This document shows positions 34,681-43,671 of a DNA stretch of 64,000 bases, piece after piece; position 1 is the first letter of the stretch; the number at the start of each line of letters is the position of its first letter. The stretch spans positions 186,001 to 250,000 of the forward strand of contig CANMMF010000008.1 of NCBI GenBank assembly GCA_947498985.1, given 5' to 3'. The stretch is from an uncultured Paracoccaceae bacterium (GTDB lineage Bacteria > Pseudomonadota > Alphaproteobacteria > Rhodobacterales > Rhodobacteraceae). Below the pieces are notes generated by a model that was not told where the DNA came from, searched no databases, and saw nothing but the letters and a program-made list of their open reading frames with translations. Made by a program: the position numbers and the translations under genes.

Positions 34681-34707
34681 ATGCGTGACTTGAAGGGACA
34701 GGACCTG

Positions 34708-36357
34708 ATGACTGAGACCGTAGGCCACCAGATTGCCGAAGGGCTGGCAGATGCGGGCGTCACGACGATGTTCGGCGTGATCTCGATCCACAACATGCCG
34801 ATCCTCGACGCGGTGGCCGCGCAGGGCCGGATCCGCTTTGTGCCCGCCCGCGGCGAGGCCGGTGCGATGAACATGGCGGACGCGTTTTCGCGCGTCTCGG
34901 GCGAGATCGGCGTGGCGCTGACCTCGACCGGCACGGCGGCGGGCAATGCCGCGGGTGCGCAGGCCGAGGCTCTGACCGCGGGCAGCCGGGTGCTGCACAT
35001 CACCACGCAGGTCGACACGCTGGTGATGGACCGCGACCGCGCGGCGATCCACGATGTGCCCAAGCAGCCCGAGATGCTGCGCGGCGTCTCGAAGGCGGTG
35101 TTCCGGATTTGGGACGCGCGCGGCGCGCCCGGCACGCTGGCCGCGGCGTTGCTGGCGGTGGTCACGCCGCCCTCGGGGCCGGTCAGCCTCGAAGTGCCGG
35201 TCGATGTGCAGCGCGCCGCATCGGTGCCGACCATGGCGCTCACCCCCCCCGCGCCCGCCGTGCCCAAGGCCAGTGACACCGCAATCGCGGCGCTGGCCGG
35301 GCGGGTGCGCGCCGCCAGACGCCCGATGCTCTGGCTCGGTGGCGGCGCGCGCGGCGCCTCGACCGAGGCCACGGCGCTCGCGGATCTGGGCATCGGCATC
35401 GTCACCTCCACCCAAGGCCGCGCCACGGTGCCCGAAAGCCATCCCGCCAGCCTTGGCGCGTTCAACATGACGCCGGAGGCCGAGGCGCTTTACGCCAGCG
35501 CCGATCTGATGATCGTCGTCGGCTCCCGGTTGCGCGGCAACGAGACCAAGAACAACCGCATGGCGCTGCCGGGGCCGCTCTTCCAGATCGATGCCGACCC
35601 CACGCAGGCCGGGCGCAACTACGCGCTGGACGGGTTTCTCTGCGGCGATGCTGCGGCAACCCTGCGCGCGCTGCTCGCGCAGCTGCCGCAGAGCCTCGAT
35701 ATCGATCCCAACTTCCAGCACGAGATCGCCGTCGCCCGCGCCAAATCCGAAGGCGCGCTGCGCGAACGGCTCGGGCCCTACCAGATCGTCGCCGACCATC
35801 TGCTGGGCGTGGTCCCCGCCGGAGGTCACCCCTGGGTGCGCGACGTGACGATCAGCAACTCGACCTTCGGCAACCGCTATGTGCAAATCGCCGCGCCAGA
35901 GCTTGGCGTGCACGCGCTTGGCGGCGGCATCGGTCAAGGCATCGCCATGGCCGTGGGCGCGGCGGTCGCCAGCCCCGCGCGGACAATCGCGCTGCTGGGT
36001 GACGGTGGCGCGCAGCTGGGGATCGCGGAGCTGATCACGGCGGTGGATGAAAACCTGCCGATCACCTTCGTGCTGATGAACGACGCGGCTTACGGTGTGA
36101 TCCAGAACATCCAGGACGCGCAATATGACGGGCGGCGGCATTACTCGAAGCTCCGCACACCGGAGTTCGGTCTGCTCTGCCAGTCGGTCGGCATGGCGCA
36201 TCGCAGGGTCTCCGAAATCGAGGCCTTCCCGGAGGTCTTCGACGCAACCCTCGAGGCCGACGGCCCGGTGCTGGTGGAGCTTGACATGACCGCCATCGGC
36301 CCCTTTGCAGAAGCGTTTGCCGGGCCACCCGCAGGGGCGGCAGGGCAGATCAGATGA
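34708..36357 (+). CDS. ThDP-dependent enzyme of the acetolactate synthase/benzoylformate decarboxylase family
   Basis: A 549-residue three-domain ThDP enzyme (558 if the ATG at 34681, right after the SDR stop, is used). The start at 34708 is preferred for its GGGACAGGA site. The catalytic Glu is in PARGEAGAMNMADAF. The diphosphate-Mg motif is LLGDGGAQLGIAELI through VLMNDAAYG. No FAD-binding features are evident, favouring a 2-keto acid decarboxylase or carboligase. In this operon it could decarboxylate an oxo-acid from ring cleavage, feeding the aldehyde dehydrogenase downstream; that link is inference. Overlaps the next gene (ATGA). Confidence 0.85.
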   Translation: MTETVGHQIAEGLADAGVTTMFGVISIHNMPILDAVAAQGRIRFVPARGEAGAMNMADAFSRVSGEIGVALTSTGTAAGNAAGAQAEALTAGSRVLHITTQVDTLVMDRDRAAIHDVPKQPEMLRGVSKAVFRIWDARGAPGTLAAALLAVVTPPSGPVSLEVPVDVQRAASVPTMALTPPAPAVPKASDTAIAALAGRVRAARRPMLWLGGGARGASTEATALADLGIGIVTSTQGRATVPESHPASLGAFNMTPEAEALYASADLMIVVGSRLRGNETKNNRMALPGPLFQIDADPTQAGRNYALDGFLCGDAAATLRALLAQLPQSLDIDPNFQHEIAVARAKSEGALRERLGPYQIVADHLLGVVPAGGHPWVRDVTISNSTFGNRYVQIAAPELGVHALGGGIGQGIAMAVGAAVASPARTIALLGDGGAQLGIAELITAVDENLPITFVLMNDAAYGVIQNIQDAQYDGRRHYSKLRTPEFGLLCQSVGMAHRRVSEIEAFPEVFDATLEADGPVLVELDMTAIGPFAEAFAGPPAGAAGQIR

Positions 36358-37172
36358 GCCAGCATGTCGGCATCATCGGCTTTGGCGCCATCGCGCAGGA
36401 TCTGGTCGGATTGCTGATCGATGACGATGCCGCCCGACCGTTGTCAGTGCTCGTGCGCCCGGGCCGCGAGGCCGAGGCCCGCAAGACGCTTGGCCCCTGC
36501 GGTCTGCCGGAGGCCGCGCGGATCACCGGCGATCCCGAGGCCTTTGTCGCAGGCGCGCCGGATGTGGTCGCCGAATGCGCAGGCCACGAGGCGGTGGCGG
36601 CCTATGGCGCGCGGATCCTCGGCGCGGGCATCGATCTTGTGGCCGCATCGGTCGGGGCGCTGGCCGACGCGGCACAGCTGGACGCGCTGAAAGCCGCGGC
36701 GCGGCGCGGCGGCGCGCAGCTTGTCATCCCCACCGGGGCCATCGGCGGCATCGACGCGCTGAGTGCCGCGCGCCTCTCCGGGCTCAGCTCGGTCCGCTAT
36801 ACCGGGCGCAAGCCGCCGCAGGCCTGGGCCGGAACACCCGCCGAGGCCGCACTCGATCTCGGCGCGCTCAAGGCGCCTGCGACCTTCTTCGAAGGCAGCG
36901 CCCGCGAGGCCGCGCAAGCCTATCCCAGGAACGCCAATGTCGCCGCAACCCTGGCGCTGGCCGGGCTCGGCATGGAGGCCACCGAGGTCCGCCTCGTCGC
37001 CGATCCCACCCTTGCCGAAAACGTGCATGAGTTTCACCTGGTCTCCGCCGCGCTCGACGCCACGATCCGGCTCGTTGGCAAGCCCTCGCCCCGCAACCCG
37101 AAAACCTCGCAGACCACGGTTCTGAGCATCGCCCGCGCGATCCTCAACCGTGAGGCCGCGATGGTCATCTGA
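36354..37172 (+). CDS. Aspartate dehydrogenase-like NAD(P)-dependent enzyme
   Basis: A 272-residue protein of the L-aspartate dehydrogenase family (NadX/COG1712). Rossmann motif is GIIGFGAIAQDLVG, then AECAGHEAV, LVIPTGAIGGIDAL, TGRKPPQAW and the C-terminal KTSQTTVLSIARAI typical of this family. The family reduces iminoaspartate or deaminates aspartate; inside aromatic-catabolic clusters its relatives may act on other amino or semialdehyde substrates. No nadA/nadC neighbours, which argues against an NAD-biosynthesis role. Confidence 0.85.
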   Translation: MSQHVGIIGFGAIAQDLVGLLIDDDAARPLSVLVRPGREAEARKTLGPCGLPEAARITGDPEAFVAGAPDVVAECAGHEAVAAYGARILGAGIDLVAASVGALADAAQLDALKAAARRGGAQLVIPTGAIGGIDALSAARLSGLSSVRYTGRKPPQAWAGTPAEAALDLGALKAPATFFEGSAREAAQAYPRNANVAATLALAGLGMEATEVRLVADPTLAENVHEFHLVSAALDATIRLVGKPSPRNPKTSQTTVLSIARAILNREAAMVI

Positions 37173-37185
37173 GGACCGCCGCCCG

Positions 37186-38679
37186 ATGTCACAGGAGTTT
37201 CGAGACGACCGGATCCTTGTCGCCGGGGAGTGGCGCAAGGGCCGCGGCGCGCCCATCGCGTCGCGCTTTGCCGCCGAAGATGTCGAGAACACCGTGCTCA
37301 CCGGCGCCTCGGAGGCGGATGTGGACGACGCGGTGGCGCGGGCGGCGCAGGCGCAGGCCGATCCGGCATGGCAGATGCTGAAGGCGCATGAGCGCGCGGC
37401 TCATCTCTACCGGATCGCCGAGGGGATCGCCGCCGATATCGAGCGCATCGCCTGGGTGCAAAGCCGCGACACCTCCAAGACGCTGACCGAAACCCGCGCG
37501 CTGGCCACCTCCGCCGCCGCCACGTTCCGCTACTTCGGCGCGGTGCTGGAGACGTCGGACGAGGTGCTGACCGTGCCGCGCGGCGACTACCAGACCACAT
37601 CGGTTCACGACCCGCTGGGCGTTGTCGCCGCGATCACGCCGTGGAATTCCCCGATTGCGTCGGACGCGCAGAAAGTGGCCCCGGCGCTGGCGGCGGGCAA
37701 TGCGGTGGTGCTGAAACCGGCAAGCTGGTCGCCGCTGGTCAGCCTGGAGCTTGCGCGCATCATCGAAGAGGCCGGGCTGCCCGCGGGGCTCTTCTCGGTG
37801 CTGCCGGGATCGGGGCGTGCGGTCGGCAACCGGCTGGTCGCCCATCCCGACATCGCGAAGGTCTCGTTCACCGGCGGCACCGCGACGGGGCGGCATCTGG
37901 CAAAAGCCGCGGCGGAAAAGCTGATGCCGGTGGCGCTGGAGCTGGGCGGCAAGTCCCCCACCATCGTCTTTGCCGATTGCGACACGGATCTGGCGATTGC
38001 GGGCATCCTTTTCGGGATCTTTTCGTCGTCGGGGCAAAGCTGCATCGCGGGCTCGCGGCTCTTTGTGCAGCGCGCGATCTATGACAGTTTCGTGCCGCGG
38101 CTGGTGGCGGCGACGCGCGCGCTGCGCTTGGGCCATCCCTTCGAGCCATCCACCCAGGTCTCGTCGCTGGTGCATCCCGATCACCGCTCCGAGGTCGAGG
38201 GGTATGTGGCCGCAGGCATCGCGGAGGGCGGCCGCGTTCTGACCGGCGGCGCGCGGCCCGGGGATGCGGATCTGGCCCGCGGCGCCTATTACGCGCCGAC
38301 CATCCTCGAGGGGCTCGACAACGCCTCGCGGATCTGCCGAGAGGAGATCTTCGGCCCGGTGCTCGTGGTGATGCCCTTCGAGGACGAGGCCGATGTGATC
38401 GCGCAGGCCAATGACAACAGCTATGGGCTGGCCTGCGGGATCTGGTCGCGCGATTACCCGAAAAGCTGGCGGATCGGGCGCGCCATCCGCGCGGGCACGG
38501 TCTGGATCAACACCTACAAGCAGTTCTCGATTGCGACACCCTTTGGCGGCGATGGCGACAGCGGGATCGGACGCGAGAAAGGCCGCGCCGGGCTGCGGGC
38601 CTATCAGCGGCAGAAATCGGTCTATACCGACCTGAGCGGGCGCCCGCATCCCTGGGCGCGGTGGCCTGCGGATGGCTGA
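37186..38679 (+). CDS. Aldehyde dehydrogenase (NAD(P)+)
   Basis: A 497-residue ALDH: cofactor loop ITPWNSPIASDAQKVAPAL, Lys in VLKPASWSPL, general base Glu in ALELGGKSP, nucleophile Cys in SSSGQSCIAGSRL, and the late motif EEIFGPVLVVMPF. Full family length. Likely oxidises a hydroxymuconic or other semialdehyde produced by the upstream enzymes. The last gene of the operon; it converges on iclR with 4 bp between stops. Confidence 0.92.
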   Translation: MSQEFRDDRILVAGEWRKGRGAPIASRFAAEDVENTVLTGASEADVDDAVARAAQAQADPAWQMLKAHERAAHLYRIAEGIAADIERIAWVQSRDTSKTLTETRALATSAAATFRYFGAVLETSDEVLTVPRGDYQTTSVHDPLGVVAAITPWNSPIASDAQKVAPALAAGNAVVLKPASWSPLVSLELARIIEEAGLPAGLFSVLPGSGRAVGNRLVAHPDIAKVSFTGGTATGRHLAKAAAEKLMPVALELGGKSPTIVFADCDTDLAIAGILFGIFSSSGQSCIAGSRLFVQRAIYDSFVPRLVAATRALRLGHPFEPSTQVSSLVHPDHRSEVEGYVAAGIAEGGRVLTGGARPGDADLARGAYYAPTILEGLDNASRICREEIFGPVLVVMPFEDEADVIAQANDNSYGLACGIWSRDYPKSWRIGRAIRAGTVWINTYKQFSIATPFGGDGDSGIGREKGRAGLRAYQRQKSVYTDLSGRPHPWARWPADG

Positions 38680-38683
38680 GCGC

Positions 38684-39490
38684 TCATCCCTCGCGGCGCG
38701 GACTGCCCAGCAGGGCGGAGGCCTCTGCCGCCGCCGCAGTGACCGCCATCCGGATCTCCGCGCCCGGCGCGTCGTCGGCAAAGCGATTGTCGGGGCCGGA
38801 GACGTTCAGCGCAGCCGCAACCGCACCGGCGTGATCGAAGATCGCCGCCGCGCAGGAGCCGATCCCCGCCTCGAAGTTGCCGACGCTCCAGGCGTGGCCC
38901 GCGTCCCGGTCGGCGCGCGCCTGCGCCAGCACCCCGTCAAGCGTGGTGGGCGTCTTGTCGGTCACCGCCTCCAGCGTCGCCCCCTGCAAGAGCGCGCGCA
39001 TGTCGTCGGGGTCCATCTCGGCCAGAATGGCGCGCCCGATGGAGGAGGCGTGCGCGCGCAGCCGCGCGCCCGCGCGGATGTTGCTGACCAGATGCGAGTT
39101 GGGCGTAGCACGGCTGAGATAGACGATATCGGTGCCGTCCAGAATGCCCAGATGCGCGGACATGCCGGTGCGCTCGCACAGCGCCTGCAGCACCGGCTGG
39201 CAGGTCCGCACCAGATCGCGCCCCTCGATGGCCTGCGCGCCGAGGCTCACCAGCCCGACGCCCAGCCGGTAGCCCGCCCCCTCGCCCAGCTCCTCGATCA
39301 TCCGCTGGTCGAGCAGCGTGTGGATCAGCCGGATCAGCGTGGTGCGGTTGATCTGCAGGTCGCGGGCGGCGGTGCTGAGGTTCCGGCAGCTCTGCCCGTC
39401 GCCGATATAGCGCAGAAGCCTGATCGCGCGCTCCACCGGGGGGACGGCGTAGGCATGCGGCGTGACCGGTTTCTGCCCTGCTTTCTGCAC
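38684..39490 (-). CDS. IclR-family regulator of the catabolic cluster
   Basis: A 268-residue regulator: winged HTH (AARDLQINRTTLIRLIHTLLDQRMI) and the IclR effector domain (SAHLGILDGTDIVYLSR, SIGRAILAEM, CAAAIFDHAGAVAAALNVSG). No ATG fits; the GTG at 39490, with AGAAGGAAG upstream, gives the normal N-terminus, while a longer frame would run through the operator. A perfect TATAAT on the minus strand (39593-39598) lies inside operator B, implying autoregulation. It probably controls both flanking plus-strand operons. Confidence 0.9.
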   Translation of the reverse strand: MQKAGQKPVTPHAYAVPPVERAIRLLRYIGDGQSCRNLSTAARDLQINRTTLIRLIHTLLDQRMIEELGEGAGYRLGVGLVSLGAQAIEGRDLVRTCQPVLQALCERTGMSAHLGILDGTDIVYLSRATPNSHLVSNIRAGARLRAHASSIGRAILAEMDPDDMRALLQGATLEAVTDKTPTTLDGVLAQARADRDAGHAWSVGNFEAGIGSCAAAIFDHAGAVAAALNVSGPDNRFADDAPGAEIRMAVTAAAAEASALLGSPRREG

Positions 39491-39548
39491 TGCAAGCTTC
39501 CTTCTTTGGCACCTGCCGCGGAGGCCCGGGGCGGATGGGACAAAAGAG

Positions 39549-39578
39549 TTGACCACCCCCCGAGTCGCCGCGTATATT
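39549..39578 (+). promoter_or_regulatory. Sigma70-like promoter of the monooxygenase-TRAP operon
   Basis: TTGACC, 18-bp spacer, TATATT (-10). The last base of the -10 box is the first base of operator B, mirroring the arrangement at 32022-32080. Confidence 0.65.
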
Positions 39579-39602
39579 TGAACATGTTGTTCATTATAGA
39601 AC
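39578..39602. promoter_or_regulatory. IclR-type operator B (GAAC-N5-GTTC-N6-GAAC)
   Basis: Same three half-sites and spacing as operator A. It covers the predicted start site of the FAD monooxygenase operon (22 bp before its ATG) and also the TATAAT of the divergent iclR gene, so one bound regulator could shut both directions. Confidence 0.78.
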
Positions 39603-39624
39603 ACCTTGGAGCCTGAAGCCAGCC

Positions 39625-40764
39625 ATGTCCAGCCTTGAAATCGCAATTTGTGGCGGCGGAGTTGGCGGGCTCTGCGCGGCCATCGCGCTTGCGCAAGGCG
39701 GACATTCGGTCAGCGTTTTCGAAAAGGCCCGCGCGTTCAACCGGGTGGGGGCCGATATCAACCTCACGCCCAACGCCGTCTTTGCGGTGGACCGGCTGGG
39801 CGTCGGCGACGTGCTTCGCGCCACCGCCGCGCGCCCGACCTTCCGGATCAGCCGCGATGGCGAGAGCGGGGAAGAGACCTCGCGCCTGCCGATGAGCAGG
39901 GCGGCAGAGGAGAAATACGGCGCGCCACAGCTGACGATCCACCGCGCGGACCTGCTGGAGGCGCTGAAAAACCGCTTGCCGGAGGGGGCGTTGCATCTGG
40001 GACAGGCCGCCAAGGACGTGCGCGCCGGTGAAGACAGCGCCACAGTGGAGTTCGAGGACGGCCGCGCGCAATCCTTCGATCTGGTGGTCGGCGCCGATGG
40101 CATCCACTCGGTGGTGCGCACGGCGCTCTGGGGCCAGGACCATCCGACCTATACCGGCATGGTATCCTACCGCGGCGTGTTCCCGCGCGAGGCGGCTCCC
40201 GATCTGCCGGACCTCGATGCCTTCACCAAATGGTGGGGCGAATGCCCCGAAAAGCAGATCGTGGTGTTCCCGCTGACCGGCGGGCGCGAGATCTTTGTCT
40301 TTGCCACCCTGCCGCAGACCGAATGGTCCGAAGAAGGCTGGACCCTGCCCGGCACTGTCGGGGATCTGCGCGCGGCCTACGCCAATTTCCACGACGACGC
40401 CCGCAATATCCTGGCCGCTTTGCCCGAGGTCACGCGCTCCGCGCTGCATGTGCGCGATCCGATGCCGCAATGGGCCCGGGGCCGCGCGACGCTGCTGGGT
40501 GACGCCGCACATCCGATGGTGCCCTTCATGGCGCAGGGCGCCTGCATGGCCATCGAGGACGCGGTGGTGCTGGCCCGCGCGCTGGAGGGGGCCGGGCCCG
40601 ATGACATGTCCGCCGCGCTCGCCCGGTACGAGGCCGAACGAAAGCCGCGCACCCGGCGGATACAGGAAAGCTCGCTGGCCAATGAATGGCTCAAGAAAGG
40701 CAGCAATGCCGATTGGGTCTATGGCTACAATGCCTGGACAACCCCGTTGAACGGACACGAATAA
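39625..40764 (+). CDS. FAD-dependent aromatic monooxygenase (salicylate hydroxylase-like)
   Basis: A 379-residue class A flavoprotein monooxygenase: GxGxxG in AICGGGVGGLCAAIAL, DG motif VVGADGIHSVVRTALW, GD motif ATLLGDAAHPMVPFMAQGACMAIED, shown by its core GDAAHPM. It is closest in layout to salicylate and 6-hydroxynicotinate 3-monooxygenases, which hydroxylate (often decarboxylatively) a hydroxy-aromatic acid using NAD(P)H and O2. It leads the operon that also encodes uptake, so it probably does the first attack and generates the diol for the extradiol enzyme. Confidence 0.88.
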   Translation: MSSLEIAICGGGVGGLCAAIALAQGGHSVSVFEKARAFNRVGADINLTPNAVFAVDRLGVGDVLRATAARPTFRISRDGESGEETSRLPMSRAAEEKYGAPQLTIHRADLLEALKNRLPEGALHLGQAAKDVRAGEDSATVEFEDGRAQSFDLVVGADGIHSVVRTALWGQDHPTYTGMVSYRGVFPREAAPDLPDLDAFTKWWGECPEKQIVVFPLTGGREIFVFATLPQTEWSEEGWTLPGTVGDLRAAYANFHDDARNILAALPEVTRSALHVRDPMPQWARGRATLLGDAAHPMVPFMAQGACMAIEDAVVLARALEGAGPDDMSAALARYEAERKPRTRRIQESSLANEWLKKGSNADWVYGYNAWTTPLNGHE

Positions 40765-40777
40765 TCAGGGAGAGATC

Positions 40778-41746
40778 ATGAAACATATTCTCAGAAACGC
40801 GCTTGTTGCCCTCGCGCTGACCACGGCACCCGCCTTGGCCGACGCCGTGCAGATCAACGCGGTCACGCTGGCGCCGAAGCCGGTCTATATCAACGGCCCC
40901 TTCAAATCCTTCGTCGAGGAGGTGAACGAGAAATTCGCCGGTGAGATCGAGATCAACTGGCGCGGCGGCCCCGAGGTCATGCCGCCCTTCAAACAGGCCG
41001 AGGGTGTGCGCAACGGCGCGATGGACATGGCCTATACAAGCCCCAGCTACTACCAGGGGCTGGTGCCGACCTCGGGCACGATGAACCTGTCGTTCAAGAC
41101 CTATGAGGAGATCGCGGCGACCGATTACCACGAGCGGATGACCGAGCTGCATGCCGAAAAGGATCTGGTCTATGTCGGCGAGATCCCGGCGACCGAGCTT
41201 GATTTCTACATCTATATGGGCACCGAGATCAGCAGCCTCGAAGACCTCAAGGGCAAGCGCATCCGCGTTTTCCCGACCCTGCTGCCGCTGGTGCAGGCGC
41301 TTGGTGCGGAGCCGATCGTGCTGCCGATGGGCGAGATCTACACCGCTCTGGAGCGGGGCGCCATCGACGGCTTCATGCAGGGCCCGCTGGGCCAGGCCGA
41401 GCAGTTCGGCGAGCTGGTCAAGACCGTGGTTGGCCCCGGCGTCTACCGCGCGGGCTTCCCGGTGCTGGTCAATGCCGACACATGGGCCGAGATGTCGCCC
41501 GACCTGCAGGACCGTCTGACCACCTTCCTGCGCGAGGATTTTGCCCCGCGGATGGACAATATCTGGGCCGATCCGATTGCCGAGAGCCGGGCGGCGATGG
41601 CCGAAAAGGGCTGGGCCTTCCTCGATCTGAGCGGTGAGGACGCCGAAATGTACGAGAAGATGGCGATGGATGCCGCCTGGGCCGCCACCGCGGAATCGGC
41701 GGGCGAAGAGATCGCGGCAGAGCTGCGTGCGATGCTCGATCGCTGA
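40778..41746 (+). CDS. dctP: TRAP transporter substrate-binding protein (DctP family)
   Basis: A 322-residue periplasmic binding protein with a Sec signal (LVALALTTAPALADA). The conserved TRAP elements are GVRNGAMDMAYTSPSYY, the ligand-carboxylate Arg in LKGKRIRVFP and the PMGEIYTALERGAIDG segment. An acidic ligand, such as an aromatic or keto acid, is therefore likely. It is followed by a stable hairpin before dctQ, probably allowing higher expression of the binding protein. Confidence 0.92.
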   Translation: MKHILRNALVALALTTAPALADAVQINAVTLAPKPVYINGPFKSFVEEVNEKFAGEIEINWRGGPEVMPPFKQAEGVRNGAMDMAYTSPSYYQGLVPTSGTMNLSFKTYEEIAATDYHERMTELHAEKDLVYVGEIPATELDFYIYMGTEISSLEDLKGKRIRVFPTLLPLVQALGAEPIVLPMGEIYTALERGAIDGFMQGPLGQAEQFGELVKTVVGPGVYRAGFPVLVNADTWAEMSPDLQDRLTTFLREDFAPRMDNIWADPIAESRAAMAEKGWAFLDLSGEDAEMYEKMAMDAAWAATAESAGEEIAAELRAMLDR

Positions 41747-41792
41747 GCCGGGGCGCCGGTTTCATTTCCGGTGTCATCCAACAAAACCAACG

Positions 41793-41814
41793 GCATCAGG
41801 GTGCGCCCTGATGC
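41793..41814 (+). other. Intercistronic hairpin between dctP and dctQ
   Basis: GCATCAGGG-TGCG-CCCTGATGC, a perfect 9-bp stem with a 4-nt loop and no T-run. Such structures after binding-protein genes stabilise the upstream message or attenuate read-through so that the binding protein exceeds the membrane subunits. Confidence 0.75.
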
Positions 41815-41841
41815 TGCATCTCCAGCCCCAGAGGACAGCCG

Positions 41842-42342
41842 ATGTCGCAGGCGCTTGACCCGCTGCGCAGGTTTTTCAGCCGCATCAACCTGATCTGCGC
41901 GATCCTTGGCGCGGCTTTGCTCTTCGGCATCGCCGCCATCGTCTGCTTTGAAGTGCTGGGCCGCGCGCTAGGCGCGCCGTCGCGTCTCTGGGTGATCGAG
42001 GCCAGCGAATACGCGCTGCTCTTCATGACCTTTCTGGGCGCGCCCTACCTTCTGGAAAAGAACCGGCATGTGGTGCTCGATCTGGTGCTCAACAATCTGC
42101 CGCGCGGCCCGCATCTGCTGGCGCAGATCGTCAACGCGGCCATCGGACTGCTGGTCTGCGTGATACTGACTCTGGTCGGCATCGGCGTGGTACTGGACCA
42201 GTTCGACACAGGCACGCGCGAGGTCACCGTCATGCGGCCCTATAGCTGGTGGATCACCGCCGCGATGCCGCTGGGCATGGCGCTGATGAGCGTGCAGTTT
42301 CTCGACGCGCTGTTGCGCGCCTTCTCGGCCGAGCCGCGCTGA
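41842..42342 (+). CDS. dctQ: TRAP transporter small permease (DctQ)
   Basis: A 166-residue membrane protein with four helices (first INLICAILGAALLFGIAAIV), including the conserved LLFMTFLGAPYLLEKNRHVVLDL block of the family, represented here by FLGAPYLLEKNRHV. The ribosome site is AGAGGAC. Stop is 1 bp before the dctM start. Forms the membrane complex with DctM. Confidence 0.92.
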   Translation: MSQALDPLRRFFSRINLICAILGAALLFGIAAIVCFEVLGRALGAPSRLWVIEASEYALLFMTFLGAPYLLEKNRHVVLDLVLNNLPRGPHLLAQIVNAAIGLLVCVILTLVGIGVVLDQFDTGTREVTVMRPYSWWITAAMPLGMALMSVQFLDALLRAFSAEPR

Positions 42343-42343
42343 C

Positions 42344-43660
42344 ATGGAGTGGTACGCAACGCTCGCCCTGATCCTGGGGCCGCTGTTTCTGCTGATGGCG
42401 ATGGGCCTGCCGGTGGCGTTTGCGTTTTTCGCGGTGAACCTGGTGGGCGCGTTCATCCTGATGGGCGGGTTTGCCGGGGTCGAGCAGCTGATCCTCAACA
42501 CGGTGGATTCGATCTCGAGCTTCACGCTGATCCCCATCGCACTTTTCATGATCATGGGCGAGGCGATGTTCCAGTCGCGCATCGCCATCGATCTCATGGA
42601 CACACTCGACAAGTGGTTCGGCAAGCTGCGCGGGCGGCTGGCGCTGATGGCGGTGGGCGGTGGCGTGCTCTTTTCGACGCTGACCGGCAACTCCATGGGC
42701 TCCATCGCGCTGCTGGGCTCGTCGCTGACACCCGAGATGGAAAAGCGCGGCTACAAGAAACAGATGTCGCTGGGGCCGATCCTGGGCTCCTCGGGGCTGG
42801 CGATCATGATCCCGCCCTCGTCGCTGGCGGTGGTGCTGGGGGTGATCGCCGAGATATCCATCGGCAAGATCCTCATCGGCATCATCGTGCCGGGCCTGCT
42901 GATGGCGCTGCTCTACGTGATCTACATCGTCGGGCGCTGCACGGTGAACCCCGAGCTTGCACCGAGCTTCGACGTGGCGCCGGTGCCGCTGTCGGAAAAG
43001 CTCCGCTCCACCGTGGTCAACATCTTCCCGCTGGCGATTGTCGTCTTCTCGGTGGTGGGTGTGATCTTCATGGGGCTCGCCACCCCGTCGGAGGCCGCCG
43101 CGACCGGCGCCTTTGCCACGCTGCTGCTGGCGGCGCTGAAGCGGCGACTGACCGCAAAGGTCTTTGGAAACACGATTTTCTCGAGCGCCAATATCTCCGT
43201 CATGGTGCTGCTGATCGTGTCGGGGGCGGTCACCTTCTCGCAGCTTCTGGCCTTCACCGGGGCCACCTATGACATGGTCGACGCGGTGCTGGGGCTCGAT
43301 GTCTCGCCCGCCACAATCGTCTTTCTGATGATCATGCTGGTGGTGCTGATGGGCATGTTCATGGGGCCGTTGCCGATCATGCTCATCACGCTGCCGATCT
43401 TCGTGCCGGTGGTGATCCAGCTCGGCTTCGATCCGATCTGGTTTGCCGCCATGTTCCTTGTCGCCATCGAGACCGGGGCCACCTCGCCACCCTTTGGCGC
43501 GGCCCTGTTCGTGATGAAGGCAGTGGCGCCCAGGGGCACCACCATGGCCGATATCTACCGCGCCGCGGTGCCGTTCATCCTGTGCGATCTGGCGGCGATC
43601 CTGCTCCTGTTCTTCTTCCCTGCCCTGGTCACCTGGCCCGTCGGCCTGATGTTCAACTGA
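42344..43660 (+). CDS. dctM: TRAP transporter large permease (DctM)
   Basis: A 438-residue ion-coupled permease with about 11-12 helices. Signature segments: LMAMGLPVAFAFFAVN, the ATLxGS-like region STLTGNSMGSIALLGS, PILGSSGLAIMIPPSSL and the C-terminal IETGATSPPFGAALFVM. Drives Na+- or H+-coupled uptake of the DctP ligand. Full length and complete transporter set in one operon. Confidence 0.95.
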   Translation: MEWYATLALILGPLFLLMAMGLPVAFAFFAVNLVGAFILMGGFAGVEQLILNTVDSISSFTLIPIALFMIMGEAMFQSRIAIDLMDTLDKWFGKLRGRLALMAVGGGVLFSTLTGNSMGSIALLGSSLTPEMEKRGYKKQMSLGPILGSSGLAIMIPPSSLAVVLGVIAEISIGKILIGIIVPGLLMALLYVIYIVGRCTVNPELAPSFDVAPVPLSEKLRSTVVNIFPLAIVVFSVVGVIFMGLATPSEAAATGAFATLLLAALKRRLTAKVFGNTIFSSANISVMVLLIVSGAVTFSQLLAFTGATYDMVDAVLGLDVSPATIVFLMIMLVVLMGMFMGPLPIMLITLPIFVPVVIQLGFDPIWFAAMFLVAIETGATSPPFGAALFVMKAVAPRGTTMADIYRAAVPFILCDLAAILLLFFFPALVTWPVGLMFN

Positions 43661-43671
43661 GCGCCGCGGCA

